A stretch of DNA of 64,000 nucleotides from Verrucomicrobiaceae bacterium (GTDB taxonomy: Bacteria > Verrucomicrobiota > Verrucomicrobiia > Verrucomicrobiales > Verrucomicrobiaceae), in assembly GCA_027484445.1 (NCBI GenBank), contig JAIXSY010000055.1, positions 465,906 to 529,905 on the forward strand, written 5' to 3'. This document shows, one piece after another, positions 7,802 through 16,431 of this stretch. Every line of letters begins with the position of its first letter. Positions within the stretch are counted from its first letter, which is position 1. Position numbers and translations under genes: made by a program. Under the pieces are notes generated by a model. The model was given only the letters and a program-made list of their open reading frames with translations. It had not been told where the DNA came from and did not search any database.

Positions 7802-10800
7802 ATGAAACATTCTTTTCGTCTCCTCTGCCGCTCCCTCAGTTTTGTGGTTCTCCTCATGCCCCTTCGTCCAGCACCCTGCCTCGCAGACACGGGCACTTGG
7901 ATAGATACCACGACAGGACCGAACCTTTGGAGCAATTCGGCCATGTGGAGTGGTGGCACCATTGCGGATGGGGCAGGTTTTAACGCCAACTTCACCAGCA
8001 ACATCACGGTGAACACCACCGTGACGCTTGACAGCAACCGCAATATTTCGAATCTGAATTTTAGCGATAACGGCACGAGTGGTTCCGCCTGGATTCTGAA
8101 CTCAAGTGGAGGCTCCATTCTCACCCTGGGAGATGGCACCACCGTCGGCACATCCACCATCGACACGCTCACACAGGCAAACATCACGGCCATCCTCGCC
8201 GGGGCGAATTCGCTTACCAAAACCGGCGCGGGCACTCTGCAACTCGGCGCCCTGAACACCTACTCCGGCGGCACCATCGTGAATGGTGGCATCCTTGATC
8301 TAACCAATGGCGGAACGACGGGTGCCATTCGCGGCACGTTAGCGGTCAATGCAGGTGCCACGGTGCGTGTCAGCATCGCCAACGGCCTGGGCACCTCTCA
8401 AAACGTGAGAGTGACAAATGTAAATTTGAATGGTGGCACGTTGGACATTCAAAATACAGGAAGCAACTCCATCACCGCATCCACCATCACCATGACGGGA
8501 GGGGTGATCACGGGGATGTCAGGCAGCAAATTTGATCTCAGGTACAACAATGCTGGTTCATTCACCAGCGTCACCACGCTGTCATCGGCCACGACTTCGG
8601 TCATTAACGTGACCGATCTAGGCATGCCCAACAACGACACCACCTTCACCACCGCGGCAGGCACCACGCCCACGGGTGTCGATCTCCACATCAGTTCCAA
8701 CATCGTCAACAGAGCTGGCACGACCTCAAGCGCTGGCAGCGGCACCAGCAGCCTGATCAAGGCGGGTGCTGGCACCATGCTGCTTTCAGGAGCCAATACC
8801 TACACTGGCATCACGACACTCAACGCCAACGGCGGAATACTGCGCTTTGCCACGCAGACCTCACTTTACAACAACGTGAGCGCGAACTGGACTGCGGCGA
8901 ATCTGATCGTGAACACGGGATCAACCCTCGCCTTCAACGTCGGCGGCGCGGGAGAATTCACAGCAAATGACATCACCACTCTGCTGACCAACATCAATGG
9001 TGCCGTGAACAACAACGGCCTGCGCGCGGGATCGAGCATTGGTTTTGACACGACCAACGCTGCTGGCGGTGTCTTCACCCTCAGCAATGTCATTGCGAAT
9101 ACAACGGGCACAGGCGGGGGCACGGTAGGGCTGGTGAAGCTAGGCAGCGGCACGCTCCAACTCACAGGAGTGAATACCTACACGGGCACCACCGTGGTAA
9201 ATGGCGGCACGTTGGATCTTGCGGTGGGGGGAGGTGCCGGGGCAATACGCTCCGCATTAACGGTGAACAGCGGTGCCATCGTGCGAGTAAGCGTGGCTGA
9301 TGGCTTGGGCACCACATCTGGCACGCGTTTAAGCTCGACGATCTTGAATGGCGGCACACTGGACATTCAAAACACCGGCAACAACTCAATCACCAGCACC
9401 TCTATCACCATGACAGGTGCCACCATCACCGGCATGGCAGGCAGCAGGCTCGATTTGCGGAACATCGGTGCTGGTCAGGCCTCTGTGAACACTCTCGCCT
9501 CGTCCAACACATCCACCATCAGCGTGCCGACGCTGGGCTTCGTCAGCAGCAATGCACCGACTTTTACTGTGGCTGCAGGGACCACTACCTCAGGCATTGA
9601 TCTTTTGATCACTTCTGTCATCGCCGGCGGTGCGAGCAATCCTTTGACCAAGGCGGGTGCAGGCACAATGCGCCTTTCCGCAGCGAACACTTTCACGGGC
9701 GACACCAATGCCAATGCAGGCACGCTGAACCTCGCCAATCAGAACGCCCTTCAATCGAGCACGGTCAATCTCAACGGTGGATCTGTGATCTTTGACAGCA
9801 GTGTCACCGGCAACGCCTTCACCTTCGGCGGACTGGCTGGCACAGGAAATCTATCACTCGCCAACAATGCCGGAAGTCCTGCTGCTGTCGTGCTCACCGT
9901 GGGAGGCAACAACGCCAACACGACTTACTCAGGAAACCTGTCTGGTGCAGGTGGCCTCACCAAACAAGGCACAGGGGTTCTCACCCTGACCGGGAACAAC
10001 ACGAACACCGGCAACATGAACCTGAACGCGGGAACGCTGCGGGTGAATTCGGACGCTGCTTTGGGCAGCAATACCATCTTCACGGCAAATGGAACTGCCA
10101 GCGGCACCGTCTTTGCGGCGATTGATGCGACGCCCATCACCTTCACCAAGAATGTGAACATGCATGCAGGCACTGGCGGCATTAGGTTTGGCGACAGCGT
10201 GGGCACAGGGGATCTCACCTTTACAGGCAACCTAAGTCGAACCTCTGGCAACTCGAGCCGTGAGGTAAATGTGTTTGGAAGCACCATCGTCACATTCAAC
10301 GGCAACCTACTCAGCCCAGGCTCCAATGCGACCACTCCCTTCACCAAGAGCGGCAGCGGCACGCTCGTCATTCAAGGCACGGGCAGTCTTACCGATGTAG
10401 GCTACTCGATTGTCAATATCACCGGTGGCACGATGGCCGTGACACGTTTGGCGGATCTTGGTGTGGCATCATCGCTGGGTCGCGCAGCCAATGCGACAAC
10501 AGGAGCCGTGAGCATCGTGCTGGATGGAGGCACACTAGCCTACATCGACGGTGGAGCTGCTGCCTCTAGCACCAACCGTATGCTTCAAATCGGGCGCACG
10601 ACCGCAGGCGGCACAGGCACCCTTTTGAACAACGCGACCAACGCCTCCGAAACCGTGACTTTCTCACACGCCGGAGCCATCGCCTACGGCACGGTGGATC
10701 AGACACGGTCGCTCATCCTCGGAGGCAGCAACACCGGGGCGAACACACTCGCTTCCATCGTGAACAACAACGGCACAGGCCAGGTGTCAGTGACCAAGCA

Positions 10801-11500
10801 AGACGCTGGCCGCTGGGTCTTGAGCGGAGCCAACACCTACTCTGGCACGACCACGGTGAGTGGTGGCACGCTCAGCATCGCCAGCACTGGCCGCACTGGC
10901 ACAGGCGCTGTCAGCGTGCAGACTGGCAGCACCATCCTCGGCACTGGCTTGGTCCAAGGCATCAGTTTCACCGCGGCCAGTGGCAGCACGGTCCATGCGG
11001 GCAATGGCATCGCTCAGGCCGACTACGGCACCCTCAGCTTCATCCCCAACTCTGGCAGCGGCAGCTTCGATTTCCAAAGCGGTAGCACCACCATTCTCGG
11101 CATCAATCCCGGTGGCGTGGGCGATGGCGATCTATTGAGCTTCAACGGCCTCTCCGCAGGCACCCTGCTCTTCAATGGCAACCTCACGGTCAGCGCAGCA
11201 GGTTACCTCCCCAGCACGGAGGAAATCTTCAACCTCCTGGACTGGACCAACCTGACCACAACCAACTTTGACAGCCGCTACTCCGCCAGCTCCTACAGTG
11301 GCCTCATCCTAGGCAATGGCGATGACAACCTCGGCTTCGACCTACCTGACATCAGCAGCAGCGGCTTCGGCTGGGACATCAGCCAGTTTGTCTTGAATGG
11401 CACCATCGGCGTCGTCGCCGTGCCCGAGCCCGGACGCGCCCTGCTGCTCGGCTTAGGCATTGCCACCCTGCTGCTGCGCCGGAGACGCGCCTCACTTTAG
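7802..11500 (+). CDS. Giant autotransporter-associated beta-strand repeat protein with PEP-CTERM tail
   Basis: 1232 aa, exported. A signal peptide covers roughly residues 1-29 (ending CLADTGTW). The body is a chain of beta-strand repeats of the passenger type: LTKTGAGTLQLGALNTYSGG, TIVNGGILDL, LNGGTLDIQNTG, LVKLGSGTLQLTGVNTYTG and TLTGNNTNTGNMNLNAGTLR, interspersed with variable segments. The C-terminus is a PEP-CTERM sorting signal: VPEP at about residue 1205, a hydrophobic helix, then RRRR. Anchoring by exosortase processing is therefore expected, not a classical autotransporter barrel, which is absent. The last 190 residues closely match the protein at 41807-46876. Codon use is rich in ACC/GGC with no rare-codon signal. 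Likely a surface filament or matrix protein; ligand unknown. Confidence 0.88.
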   Translation: MKHSFRLLCRSLSFVVLLMPLRPAPCLADTGTWIDTTTGPNLWSNSAMWSGGTIADGAGFNANFTSNITVNTTVTLDSNRNISNLNFSDNGTSGSAWILNSSGGSILTLGDGTTVGTSTIDTLTQANITAILAGANSLTKTGAGTLQLGALNTYSGGTIVNGGILDLTNGGTTGAIRGTLAVNAGATVRVSIANGLGTSQNVRVTNVNLNGGTLDIQNTGSNSITASTITMTGGVITGMSGSKFDLRYNNAGSFTSVTTLSSATTSVINVTDLGMPNNDTTFTTAAGTTPTGVDLHISSNIVNRAGTTSSAGSGTSSLIKAGAGTMLLSGANTYTGITTLNANGGILRFATQTSLYNNVSANWTAANLIVNTGSTLAFNVGGAGEFTANDITTLLTNINGAVNNNGLRAGSSIGFDTTNAAGGVFTLSNVIANTTGTGGGTVGLVKLGSGTLQLTGVNTYTGTTVVNGGTLDLAVGGGAGAIRSALTVNSGAIVRVSVADGLGTTSGTRLSSTILNGGTLDIQNTGNNSITSTSITMTGATITGMAGSRLDLRNIGAGQASVNTLASSNTSTISVPTLGFVSSNAPTFTVAAGTTTSGIDLLITSVIAGGASNPLTKAGAGTMRLSAANTFTGDTNANAGTLNLANQNALQSSTVNLNGGSVIFDSSVTGNAFTFGGLAGTGNLSLANNAGSPAAVVLTVGGNNANTTYSGNLSGAGGLTKQGTGVLTLTGNNTNTGNMNLNAGTLRVNSDAALGSNTIFTANGTASGTVFAAIDATPITFTKNVNMHAGTGGIRFGDSVGTGDLTFTGNLSRTSGNSSREVNVFGSTIVTFNGNLLSPGSNATTPFTKSGSGTLVIQGTGSLTDVGYSIVNITGGTMAVTRLADLGVASSLGRAANATTGAVSIVLDGGTLAYIDGGAAASSTNRMLQIGRTTAGGTGTLLNNATNASETVTFSHAGAIAYGTVDQTRSLILGGSNTGANTLASIVNNNGTGQVSVTKQDAGRWVLSGANTYSGTTTVSGGTLSIASTGRTGTGAVSVQTGSTILGTGLVQGISFTAASGSTVHAGNGIAQADYGTLSFIPNSGSGSFDFQSGSTTILGINPGGVGDGDLLSFNGLSAGTLLFNGNLTVSAAGYLPSTEEIFNLLDWTNLTTTNFDSRYSASSYSGLILGNGDDNLGFDLPDISSSGFGWDISQFVLNGTIGVVAVPEPGRALLLGLGIATLLLRRRRASL
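8231..9695 (+). repeat. Duplicated ~560-bp module inside the repeat protein gene
   Basis: The segments at about 8231-8810 and 9149-9695 are diverged copies of one module. Each runs GTLQL...NTY(S/T)G, NGG(I/T)LDL, GAIR, a GLGT stretch, NGGTLDIQNTG, ITMTG, then KAGAGTM and an ANT(Y/F)TG ending. A non-duplicated insert of about 340 bp separates them. Confidence 0.7.
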
Positions 11501-11550
11501 ATCAAACCTTGGACAGCACTGAATCCCAAGCGGCACCTTCCCACCTCTGC

Positions 11551-11600
11551 GTCTCCTTCGGCCAACGGCCCGTTCCACCTCGGCTTGCAGCATCGTCCAA
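11551..11600 (+). repeat. Dispersed repeat R2, degenerate copy
   Basis: The segment from CTCCTTC through GCCAACGGCCCGT to GCATCGTCCAA aligns, with gaps, to the better copies at 33303-33372 and 59307-59385. As at 59 kb, a remnant of the same protein C-terminus follows downstream. Confidence 0.5.
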
Positions 11601-11689
11601 GGCCTCCCAACAGATCAAGCCCTGAAGAGTCCCCCCACTGCCCCTGAGGCTCTTCTTTTCTCGGTCCCCCATCTCAGCATTCGACAGAC

Positions 11690-11803
11690 GGAGCCACTGA
11701 AACCCTCAGCGTAATCCTCACCCTCACCGGCAACCAAGTGAAAGACACCTTCCCTGCTGGAGATACGCGGAAATTCGTCCGTTTGAAGGTGCTGGGGCCG
11801 TGA
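11690..11803 (+). pseudogene. C-terminal remnant of a secreted-protein gene
   Basis: The frame ending at the TGA at 11801-11803 reads ETLSVILTLTGNQVKDTF then PAGDTRKFVRLKVLGP and stops. No start or upstream domain exists. The same tail, differing at few residues, occurs at 59440-59620. Comparable tails end secreted Verrucomicrobia proteins. This is a fragment, not a gene. Confidence 0.6.
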
Positions 11804-11837
11804 GTGAGGCAGACACTCCTGTCTGCTTGCTTTCTCA

Positions 11838-13223
11838 TTACTTCATGGCCTTCAGCAGCTCCCGCAGGCTCAGCACCCGAGGATCTGCCAACCGACGGTC
11901 TGAAAGTGGCACATCGCGGTAGCTTCGGCGTGCTTCGAAAGCCTTCAGCACTCTCACGATCTCTTTCCCATTCCACTCACAATCTGCGCAGGCTTCATCA
12001 GCAGCTACTTCAAAGACGGCGTAAATCTCACCCTTGGCACGGCCTGGATAGTCGCGGGCTTTCAAATCATCAGCCGTGTAGACCTTGTAGCTGGGAGTCT
12101 TGAGTTTGAAGAGGCCTGGAGCCACCACGTAATCATGGGAGCGCAGCAGCACATGAACCGCCGACGACATTTCTGGCGGAATATGCCACGTGCCATCGCG
12201 CTTACCGAGCCTCACGTTGGCAATCTCATGCTTCAGAGTCCACGCGAGCTGCTCCGGTGAATCATACCACGCCACCACCACATGATGTTCAGCGGGCGGC
12301 AGTGCTCGGCCCGTGTCGCTCATCCCATCGCGCTCAGCTAGCATCAGGCCGCCATAGGGCACTGGATCTTCGCGCAGCGTGTAGGACTCCGCTGCGTGGA
12401 AGCTCGCGCGTTCGCGAGCAGTTGTCCGGTTGGAGAGATGCTCAATCACTTCATCCAAGAAAGCCTTCAAAGCCTCCATGCCATCCGCAGAGCCATCACT
12501 GCGCGGACGGATGGCAAAGGCTCCCAGCCCTGGCAGCACTTCATGGAAGCCGTCGAACTCCACAAACTTCTTCCCATCACCTGCCATGCCTGGATACAGC
12601 ACATACGCGCCAGCCGAGCGACGGATGGCATCGCGGTAGGCGTGCATCTTCAGCAGGTCCGCATACTTCGCCGCTGTGGGCGCTGACTTCTCGGCTTCGG
12701 CACGGTCTTGGATCGGTTCGTCGTCCTCTTCCGTGCCAAACATCGCCTCCACATTCTCCACGCGATACTTCGCGTCGAAATGGACATGAACCAGCGCGTC
12801 GCAGGCTTCTGCTTCATCTTTGGTGAACTCCGCAGGCCAGATCGTGATGGTGTAGTCCGGCTGCACGCCCCGCGTCCAGCTTCCGCCTTTCTGGTGGTTC
12901 TTGTTGCGGGCGAATTTCTTGTTGAAGTGAAACTCCGCCTTCAGCGGGCGCTTCGCCTTGGCTGACCACGCACCGCCGATCGGGGATTGCAGCTCGATTC
13001 CGCGTTGCAGCTTCAGGCGTGGCAATCCCGCATCCTTTTCCACCAGCACCGAATGCAGCGGAGCCGTGCAGTCGAATTTGCTGCGGAACAGCGCCTCCAG
13101 TTGGAAGAACAGCCAATACTCGTAAAGCGTCGCCACATTCCGGGCTCCACCCTGCCAGACCTCCCGGCCTCCGTCCCAGGCCAGTTGTGCGCCTACATGG
13201 AATTGCAACCAGATATGCAACAT
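11838..13223 (-). CDS. PD-(D/E)XK nuclease domain half of a DUF2357-type restriction-like gene
   Basis: 461 aa. It looks like the C-terminal part of the DUF2357/PDDEXK_7 family. The opening HIWLQFH..AQLAW and NVATLYEYWLFFQLEALF fit the region just after DUF2357 in full-length members. The nuclease core is visible as GVQPDYTITIWP (the Asp), VHVHFDAKYRV (the D-x-K) and KYADLLKMHAYRDAIRRS-x-GAYVLYPG. A C-terminal domain of about 160 residues (HHVVVAWYDSPEQLAWTLKH) follows. It lies 6 bp downstream of, and in the same frame as, the 13230-13931 ORF, with one TAG between them, so the two were probably one protein. Family members usually work with a McrB-like ATPase; none is nearby. Translation from the internal ATG is possible but unproven. 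Confidence 0.75.
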   Translation of the reverse strand: MLHIWLQFHVGAQLAWDGGREVWQGGARNVATLYEYWLFFQLEALFRSKFDCTAPLHSVLVEKDAGLPRLKLQRGIELQSPIGGAWSAKAKRPLKAEFHFNKKFARNKNHQKGGSWTRGVQPDYTITIWPAEFTKDEAEACDALVHVHFDAKYRVENVEAMFGTEEDDEPIQDRAEAEKSAPTAAKYADLLKMHAYRDAIRRSAGAYVLYPGMAGDGKKFVEFDGFHEVLPGLGAFAIRPRSDGSADGMEALKAFLDEVIEHLSNRTTARERASFHAAESYTLREDPVPYGGLMLAERDGMSDTGRALPPAEHHVVVAWYDSPEQLAWTLKHEIANVRLGKRDGTWHIPPEMSSAVHVLLRSHDYVVAPGLFKLKTPSYKVYTADDLKARDYPGRAKGEIYAVFEVAADEACADCEWNGKEIVRVLKAFEARRSYRDVPLSDRRLADPRVLSLRELLKAMK

Positions 13224-13229
13224 CTCTTG

Positions 13230-13931
13230 CTAGCCAGCCTTGCGTTTCAGCACTGGGCTGCCCAGCGGCAGCAGTTCAGGGCGGGACACATCGGGGAGAA
13301 AGCCACGGCCCAGCAGGGCATCCAGCCGACCACCCAGCCGCGCCACTTCACGGAGCAGCCGCACGTTGTCTGTTTTCACCGCGTCAGCGGCATCCCGGCC
13401 CAGCATCACTGCCACCTCGGCTAGGAAGTCACGGAACTGCACCAGCACCATCTTCACGAAACGGTTCTCCGCCGTGTCCAGAAAGTCCGTCCGCCGCGTC
13501 GCTGCCCGGCTGTCCAGTAGCAGGCCCGCGCACTTCTCTGCGATGTAACTCAGCATCCCGCGATAATGCTCGCGGTAGCCCAACTTGATCAAACGCACCT
13601 TCACCGCTCCGCGGGCCACCACCTCATTCCCACGCATCAGCGTCAGCGGAAGCACCCCGCATTGATCTCCCGGCTCAATCAGCCCACCGCCATCACCCGC
13701 AGGGCTGGTCGTCACCCCGCGTTCCTCGCATAGCGTCAGTCCGCGCTCGCCTTCGATCTTGTAGAGGTAGCGTCCACGCTCCCGCAGTTGCACTGGTTCC
13801 TCGTTCTGCGCTTCCGCTTCCTCCTCGCTCCATCGGATCAGGTCCGCCGCGTCACCGATGCCGGATTCAGGGCCAGTTCCTCCCCGCCTTTCCGCGAGGA
13901 CTTGCCCATTTATCCACCACCAGCCACGCAA
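13230..13931 (-). CDS. DUF2357 N-terminal half, ended by an in-frame TAG
   Basis: 233 aa. The family core is seen from about residue 30: RGRYLYKIEGERGLTLCEER, YREHYRGMLSYIAEKCAGLLLD and TAENRFVKMVLVQFRDFLAEV. The frame ends ...LKRKAG-TAG and continues without shift into QEMLHIWLQFH of the nuclease half. The only in-frame start upstream is TTG at 13931. The first roughly 28 residues (WWWINGQVLAERRGG region) lie in dispersed repeat R1, so the natural N-terminus may have been replaced. Read as the 5' part of a broken gene. Confidence 0.7.
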   Translation of the reverse strand: MRGWWWINGQVLAERRGGTGPESGIGDAADLIRWSEEEAEAQNEEPVQLRERGRYLYKIEGERGLTLCEERGVTTSPAGDGGGLIEPGDQCGVLPLTLMRGNEVVARGAVKVRLIKLGYREHYRGMLSYIAEKCAGLLLDSRAATRRTDFLDTAENRFVKMVLVQFRDFLAEVAVMLGRDAADAVKTDNVRLLREVARLGGRLDALLGRGFLPDVSRPELLPLGSPVLKRKAG

Positions 13932-13946
13932 GCGGCACGGGTTCGG
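13846..13946. repeat. Dispersed repeat R1, copy 1
   Basis: About 100 bp matching 33391-33488: shared blocks include ACCGATGCCGG, TTCAGGGCCAG, CCTCCCCGCC, CGAGGACTTGCCC, GGCCACGC-like and GTTCGG. This copy overlaps the 5' end of the DUF2357 fragment. Confidence 0.7.
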
Positions 13947-13994
13947 AGAAGAACATCAGCATCCCAAGAGAAAATGGTGAAGGAGTGCTTTGGA

Positions 13995-15050
13995 TCAGCC
14001 CAAGTTCGTCATCTTCTTCAATTCATCCTGCACGCGCTTCTTCAGCTCGGGAGGGCCGATCACCCGTGCCTTGCTGCCCCAGCTCAGCACCCATCGCGTG
14101 ATCTCCTCCAGCCCGGCAAGGTCCGCCTGAAACTCAATGATGCTGCCATCCGGTTTGATCTTCCGTATGGCCTGGGTCGGGTGCCACTGGCGTTCGGCCA
14201 CTATTCTTGCCGCATAGCCCTCCAGCCGGATGTGCACCTCGTGTTTGCGTTTCTGTTCGCCGGCATAGCTCCATACACCGAAGCCTCCTCCCAGATGATC
14301 ACGGGCATTGAACCCCGCCTGTTGGGTGAACTTCACTTTATGGATTTCGAGGTTGGAGATGCGCTGCAAGGCAAAGGTGCGCATCGCCTCACGAGCAGGA
14401 TCAAAGGCGATCAAATACCACCCATGCTCGATCTGGCCAATATGATGCGGACGCACCGAACGCCGCTCAGGCTTGGAGGAAGTGAGCTTGTGATAATCAA
14501 AACTTACCTCTCGTGAGCTGCGAATGGCATCAAGTAGATCACCGAACAAGGTCACGTCCGCAGCCAGCACTCCCGACGCTTTGACGGAAAAGGCATCATC
14601 CAGTTCGTGCCATTCAATGGACACCTCGCCAGGACAAGCCTCGGCGATCTTGCTGAAACTCTCTGCCAGCATTCGTTCCAGCCTTGTCCCACGCAGGGGC
14701 TCCAAAGCATGTCGTGCCAGGAAGAGCGCCACCAAGTCGCTGCGGGAGAGGTGCAGCATGGGGAACTCGTTGACCTCCTGCGTGTAGTAGTAGCCGTGTT
14801 TGATCGGATGATATTCCACGGGCAGCCCGAGCTGGTCACGCATGAAGCTGATGTCCCGCTGGATGGTTTTCGGCGTCACCTCGATCTCCTTGGCCAGCGT
14901 CGTGCAGTTTGGATGACGGCCTGCCCGGATGATCTTGTGGATCTCCAGCACCCGCCACATGGCCGGACGGCTGACACCTGACCGAAGCGGTCCACCGGGC
15001 GTGTGGACCGCTTTGACCCCAGATCGACGGGAGGAGGATGGCTTGGGCAT
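13995..15050 (-). CDS. WYL-domain transcriptional regulator
   Basis: 351 aa from the ATG at 15050 (a GTG at 15086 would add 12 residues). Residues about 30-85 are an HTH_11-like winged helix (RVLEIHKIIRAGRHPNCTTL, VTPKTIQRDISFMRDQLGLP). A WYL domain follows, with the signature HGWYLIAFDPAREAMRTFAL at about residues 205-224, then a WCX-like C-terminal region. WYL regulators of the BrxR/CapW kind repress many defence operons. Here it lies upstream of, and in the same direction as, the DUF2357 nuclease, and divergent from the VWA-DUF932 cassette, so either could be its target. No clear inverted repeat was found in the short divergent gap. Confidence 0.88.
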   Translation of the reverse strand: MPKPSSSRRSGVKAVHTPGGPLRSGVSRPAMWRVLEIHKIIRAGRHPNCTTLAKEIEVTPKTIQRDISFMRDQLGLPVEYHPIKHGYYYTQEVNEFPMLHLSRSDLVALFLARHALEPLRGTRLERMLAESFSKIAEACPGEVSIEWHELDDAFSVKASGVLAADVTLFGDLLDAIRSSREVSFDYHKLTSSKPERRSVRPHHIGQIEHGWYLIAFDPAREAMRTFALQRISNLEIHKVKFTQQAGFNARDHLGGGFGVWSYAGEQKRKHEVHIRLEGYAARIVAERQWHPTQAIRKIKPDGSIIEFQADLAGLEEITRWVLSWGSKARVIGPPELKKRVQDELKKMTNLG

Positions 15051-15127
15051 GCCCAGCAGATTTAATCCATAAAGTTTGCCTGTCACCCTGCGAATGTCCG
15101 ACCCCCTGTGGAAAACTTCCCACCGTC

Positions 15128-15799
15128 ATGAATCCACTCCTCACTGAAATCGCCTACATCCTTGATCGCTCTAGCTCCATGCAACCCATGCAGGAGCCAG
15201 CCGTTGCCGCTTTCAACGACTTCATCAAAGCCCAGCTCGACGTTCCTGGCGATGCCCGTCTCACGCTCGTGCAGTTTAATGATGCCTACGAAGTCCCCGT
15301 CGCCACACAACCCATTCAGGATGTTCCCCAGCTCACGGCTGCCACTTACACACCGCGAGGCAGCACAGCTTTGCTGGATGCCATCGGCCGGACCATCAAG
15401 GAAACAGACCGCCGGATCAGCGCTCTTCCTGAGGGGGAGAAACCCGGCAAAGTCATCCTCGCCATCTTCACCGATGGTGAAGAGAACGCCTCGCAGGAAT
15501 ACACCGCCAAGCACATCAGCGATCTCATCCGCATCTATCGTGACACAAAGGGCTGGGAGTTCATCTTCCTGGCCGCGAACCAGGATGCCATCGCCTCGGC
15601 TGCGGCCATGCACATGAACGCGCATCTGAGTGGCAACGTCAGTTTCAGCCTCAAGGGCATCAAGTCCACAGGCAGCGCCATGGCCCGCAAGGTGAGAGCC
15701 ATGCGCATGAAAACCAGCGGCCATATGGACGCCCAGGCCGTGGAGGATGATGCCAAGTCGATGGATCAAATCGTGAAGGAGGAGGAGCAGAAGCCATAA
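15128..15799 (+). CDS. von Willebrand factor type A (VWA) domain protein
   Basis: 223 aa. The ATG at 15128 is chosen because the VWA fold begins at once (TEIAYILDRSSSMQPM); the longer frame from 15038 is antisense to the WYL gene. The metal-ion-dependent adhesion site is intact: D13-x-S15-x-S17, the Thr region TPRGSTALLDAIG, and the Asp in FTDGEENASQEYTAKHI. There is no signal peptide, so it should be cytoplasmic. The last about 50 residues are charged (AVEDDAKSMDQIVKEEEQ). Stand-alone cytosolic VWA proteins often act with ATPases or in mobile-element cassettes. It leads a four-gene plus-strand cluster ending in a DUF932 gene. Confidence 0.85.
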   Translation: MNPLLTEIAYILDRSSSMQPMQEPAVAAFNDFIKAQLDVPGDARLTLVQFNDAYEVPVATQPIQDVPQLTAATYTPRGSTALLDAIGRTIKETDRRISALPEGEKPGKVILAIFTDGEENASQEYTAKHISDLIRIYRDTKGWEFIFLAANQDAIASAAAMHMNAHLSGNVSFSLKGIKSTGSAMARKVRAMRMKTSGHMDAQAVEDDAKSMDQIVKEEEQKP

Positions 15800-15851
15800 A
15801 CCGCCGCCTCTCAGCAACCCATCGCATTCCCAGCCTCATTTCCCGCCTCCC

Positions 15852-16085
15852 ATGAATCAACGTCGTCCTTGGCTCCAGCGCTTCCGTCGCCGCCTGCCCA
15901 ATCTCCTGCCCACAGTGCTCCTCACTGTCCTCTACCTCGCTGGAGCCGTGCACCTCGCCCTCCAGCACTGCCGCCTCACCAGCCTGCTGTGTCTCCTCGC
16001 CGCAGCCGCCACCGTTGCCTTGAGCCGACGCCCCACAGTCCTCCCCGCCAGTTCCCGTTCCCCCTTCACGCCCCCACTTCGCTAA
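15852..16085 (+). CDS. Small predicted membrane protein
   Basis: 77 aa, not recognised. A strongly basic N-terminus (QRRPWLQRFRRRLP) precedes one or two hydrophobic helices (LLPTVLLTVLYLAGAVHLAL and LTSLLCLLAAAATVAL), then a Pro/Ser/Arg-rich tail. The positive N-terminus predicts an inner-membrane peptide with its N-terminus inside. It lies 52 bp after the VWA gene and 7 bp before the next gene, so co-transcription is likely. Short length makes the call moderate. Confidence 0.5.
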   Translation: MNQRRPWLQRFRRRLPNLLPTVLLTVLYLAGAVHLALQHCRLTSLLCLLAAAATVALSRRPTVLPASSRSPFTPPLR

Positions 16086-16092
16086 GCTCCCC

Positions 16093-16431
16093 ATGTGGCT
16101 CTGCTCACAGCTCGGATTCTTCTCCATCGCCCATAAAGATACGGACACCTTCCACATTCGTGCCCGCTGCCGCGAGGATCTCGACCAGCTCGCCAAGGCG
16201 GCAGGCACAGGCAGTTCCGTCGCCTCATTCAAGGGTTCGGATTATCCCTGGCGCATTCTTTGTCGTGCGGAGGAATTGCCCGCCTTCATGCAGGCCCTCA
16301 CCGCCAGCATCGACTACGGCAACTTCAAAAGCGCCATCGCTTCCAGTCCCAAACAGCGCTCCAAGCTGGCCGCCTACCACGACATCCACCACCGCATGGT
16401 CGAGTGGCAGCAGGAGCATACACCGTCATGA
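16093..16431 (+). CDS. Conserved hypothetical protein of accessory elements (MWLC-type)
   Basis: 112 aa, soluble. It begins MWLCSQLGFFSIAHK and has KDTDTFHIRARCREDL, YPWRILCRAEEL and SIDYGNFKSAIASSP in the middle. A conserved-looking end (KLAAYHDIHHRMVEWQ) follows. I recall similar short proteins beginning MWLC and containing the NFKSAI motif beside DUF932 genes on plasmids and in accessory regions, but no function is known to me. Its stop overlaps the DUF932 start as ATGA, so translation is probably coupled. Confidence 0.72.
   Translation: MWLCSQLGFFSIAHKDTDTFHIRARCREDLDQLAKAAGTGSSVASFKGSDYPWRILCRAEELPAFMQALTASIDYGNFKSAIASSPKQRSKLAAYHDIHHRMVEWQQEHTPS

Larger units (their letters stand above)
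11501..11837. other. Gene-free 337-bp gap with decayed fragments
   Basis: No intact gene was found. The gap holds a degenerate copy of dispersed repeat R2 (11551-11600), a weak GAAGAG/CTCTTC pair followed by TTTT near 11627-11660 that could end the upstream gene, and a C-terminal gene remnant at 11690-11803. Confidence 0.6.

Noticed and set aside
7802..11500. CRISPR-like or tandem DNA repeat array
   Set aside because: The repetition is at the protein level with diverged codons and no constant spacer length; it is a beta-strand repeat protein.
16260..16427. Extended N-terminus of the DUF932 protein
   Set aside because: The added 56 residues overlap the upstream gene in another frame and are Arg/His-rich shadow sequence; the ATGA overlap start fits better.
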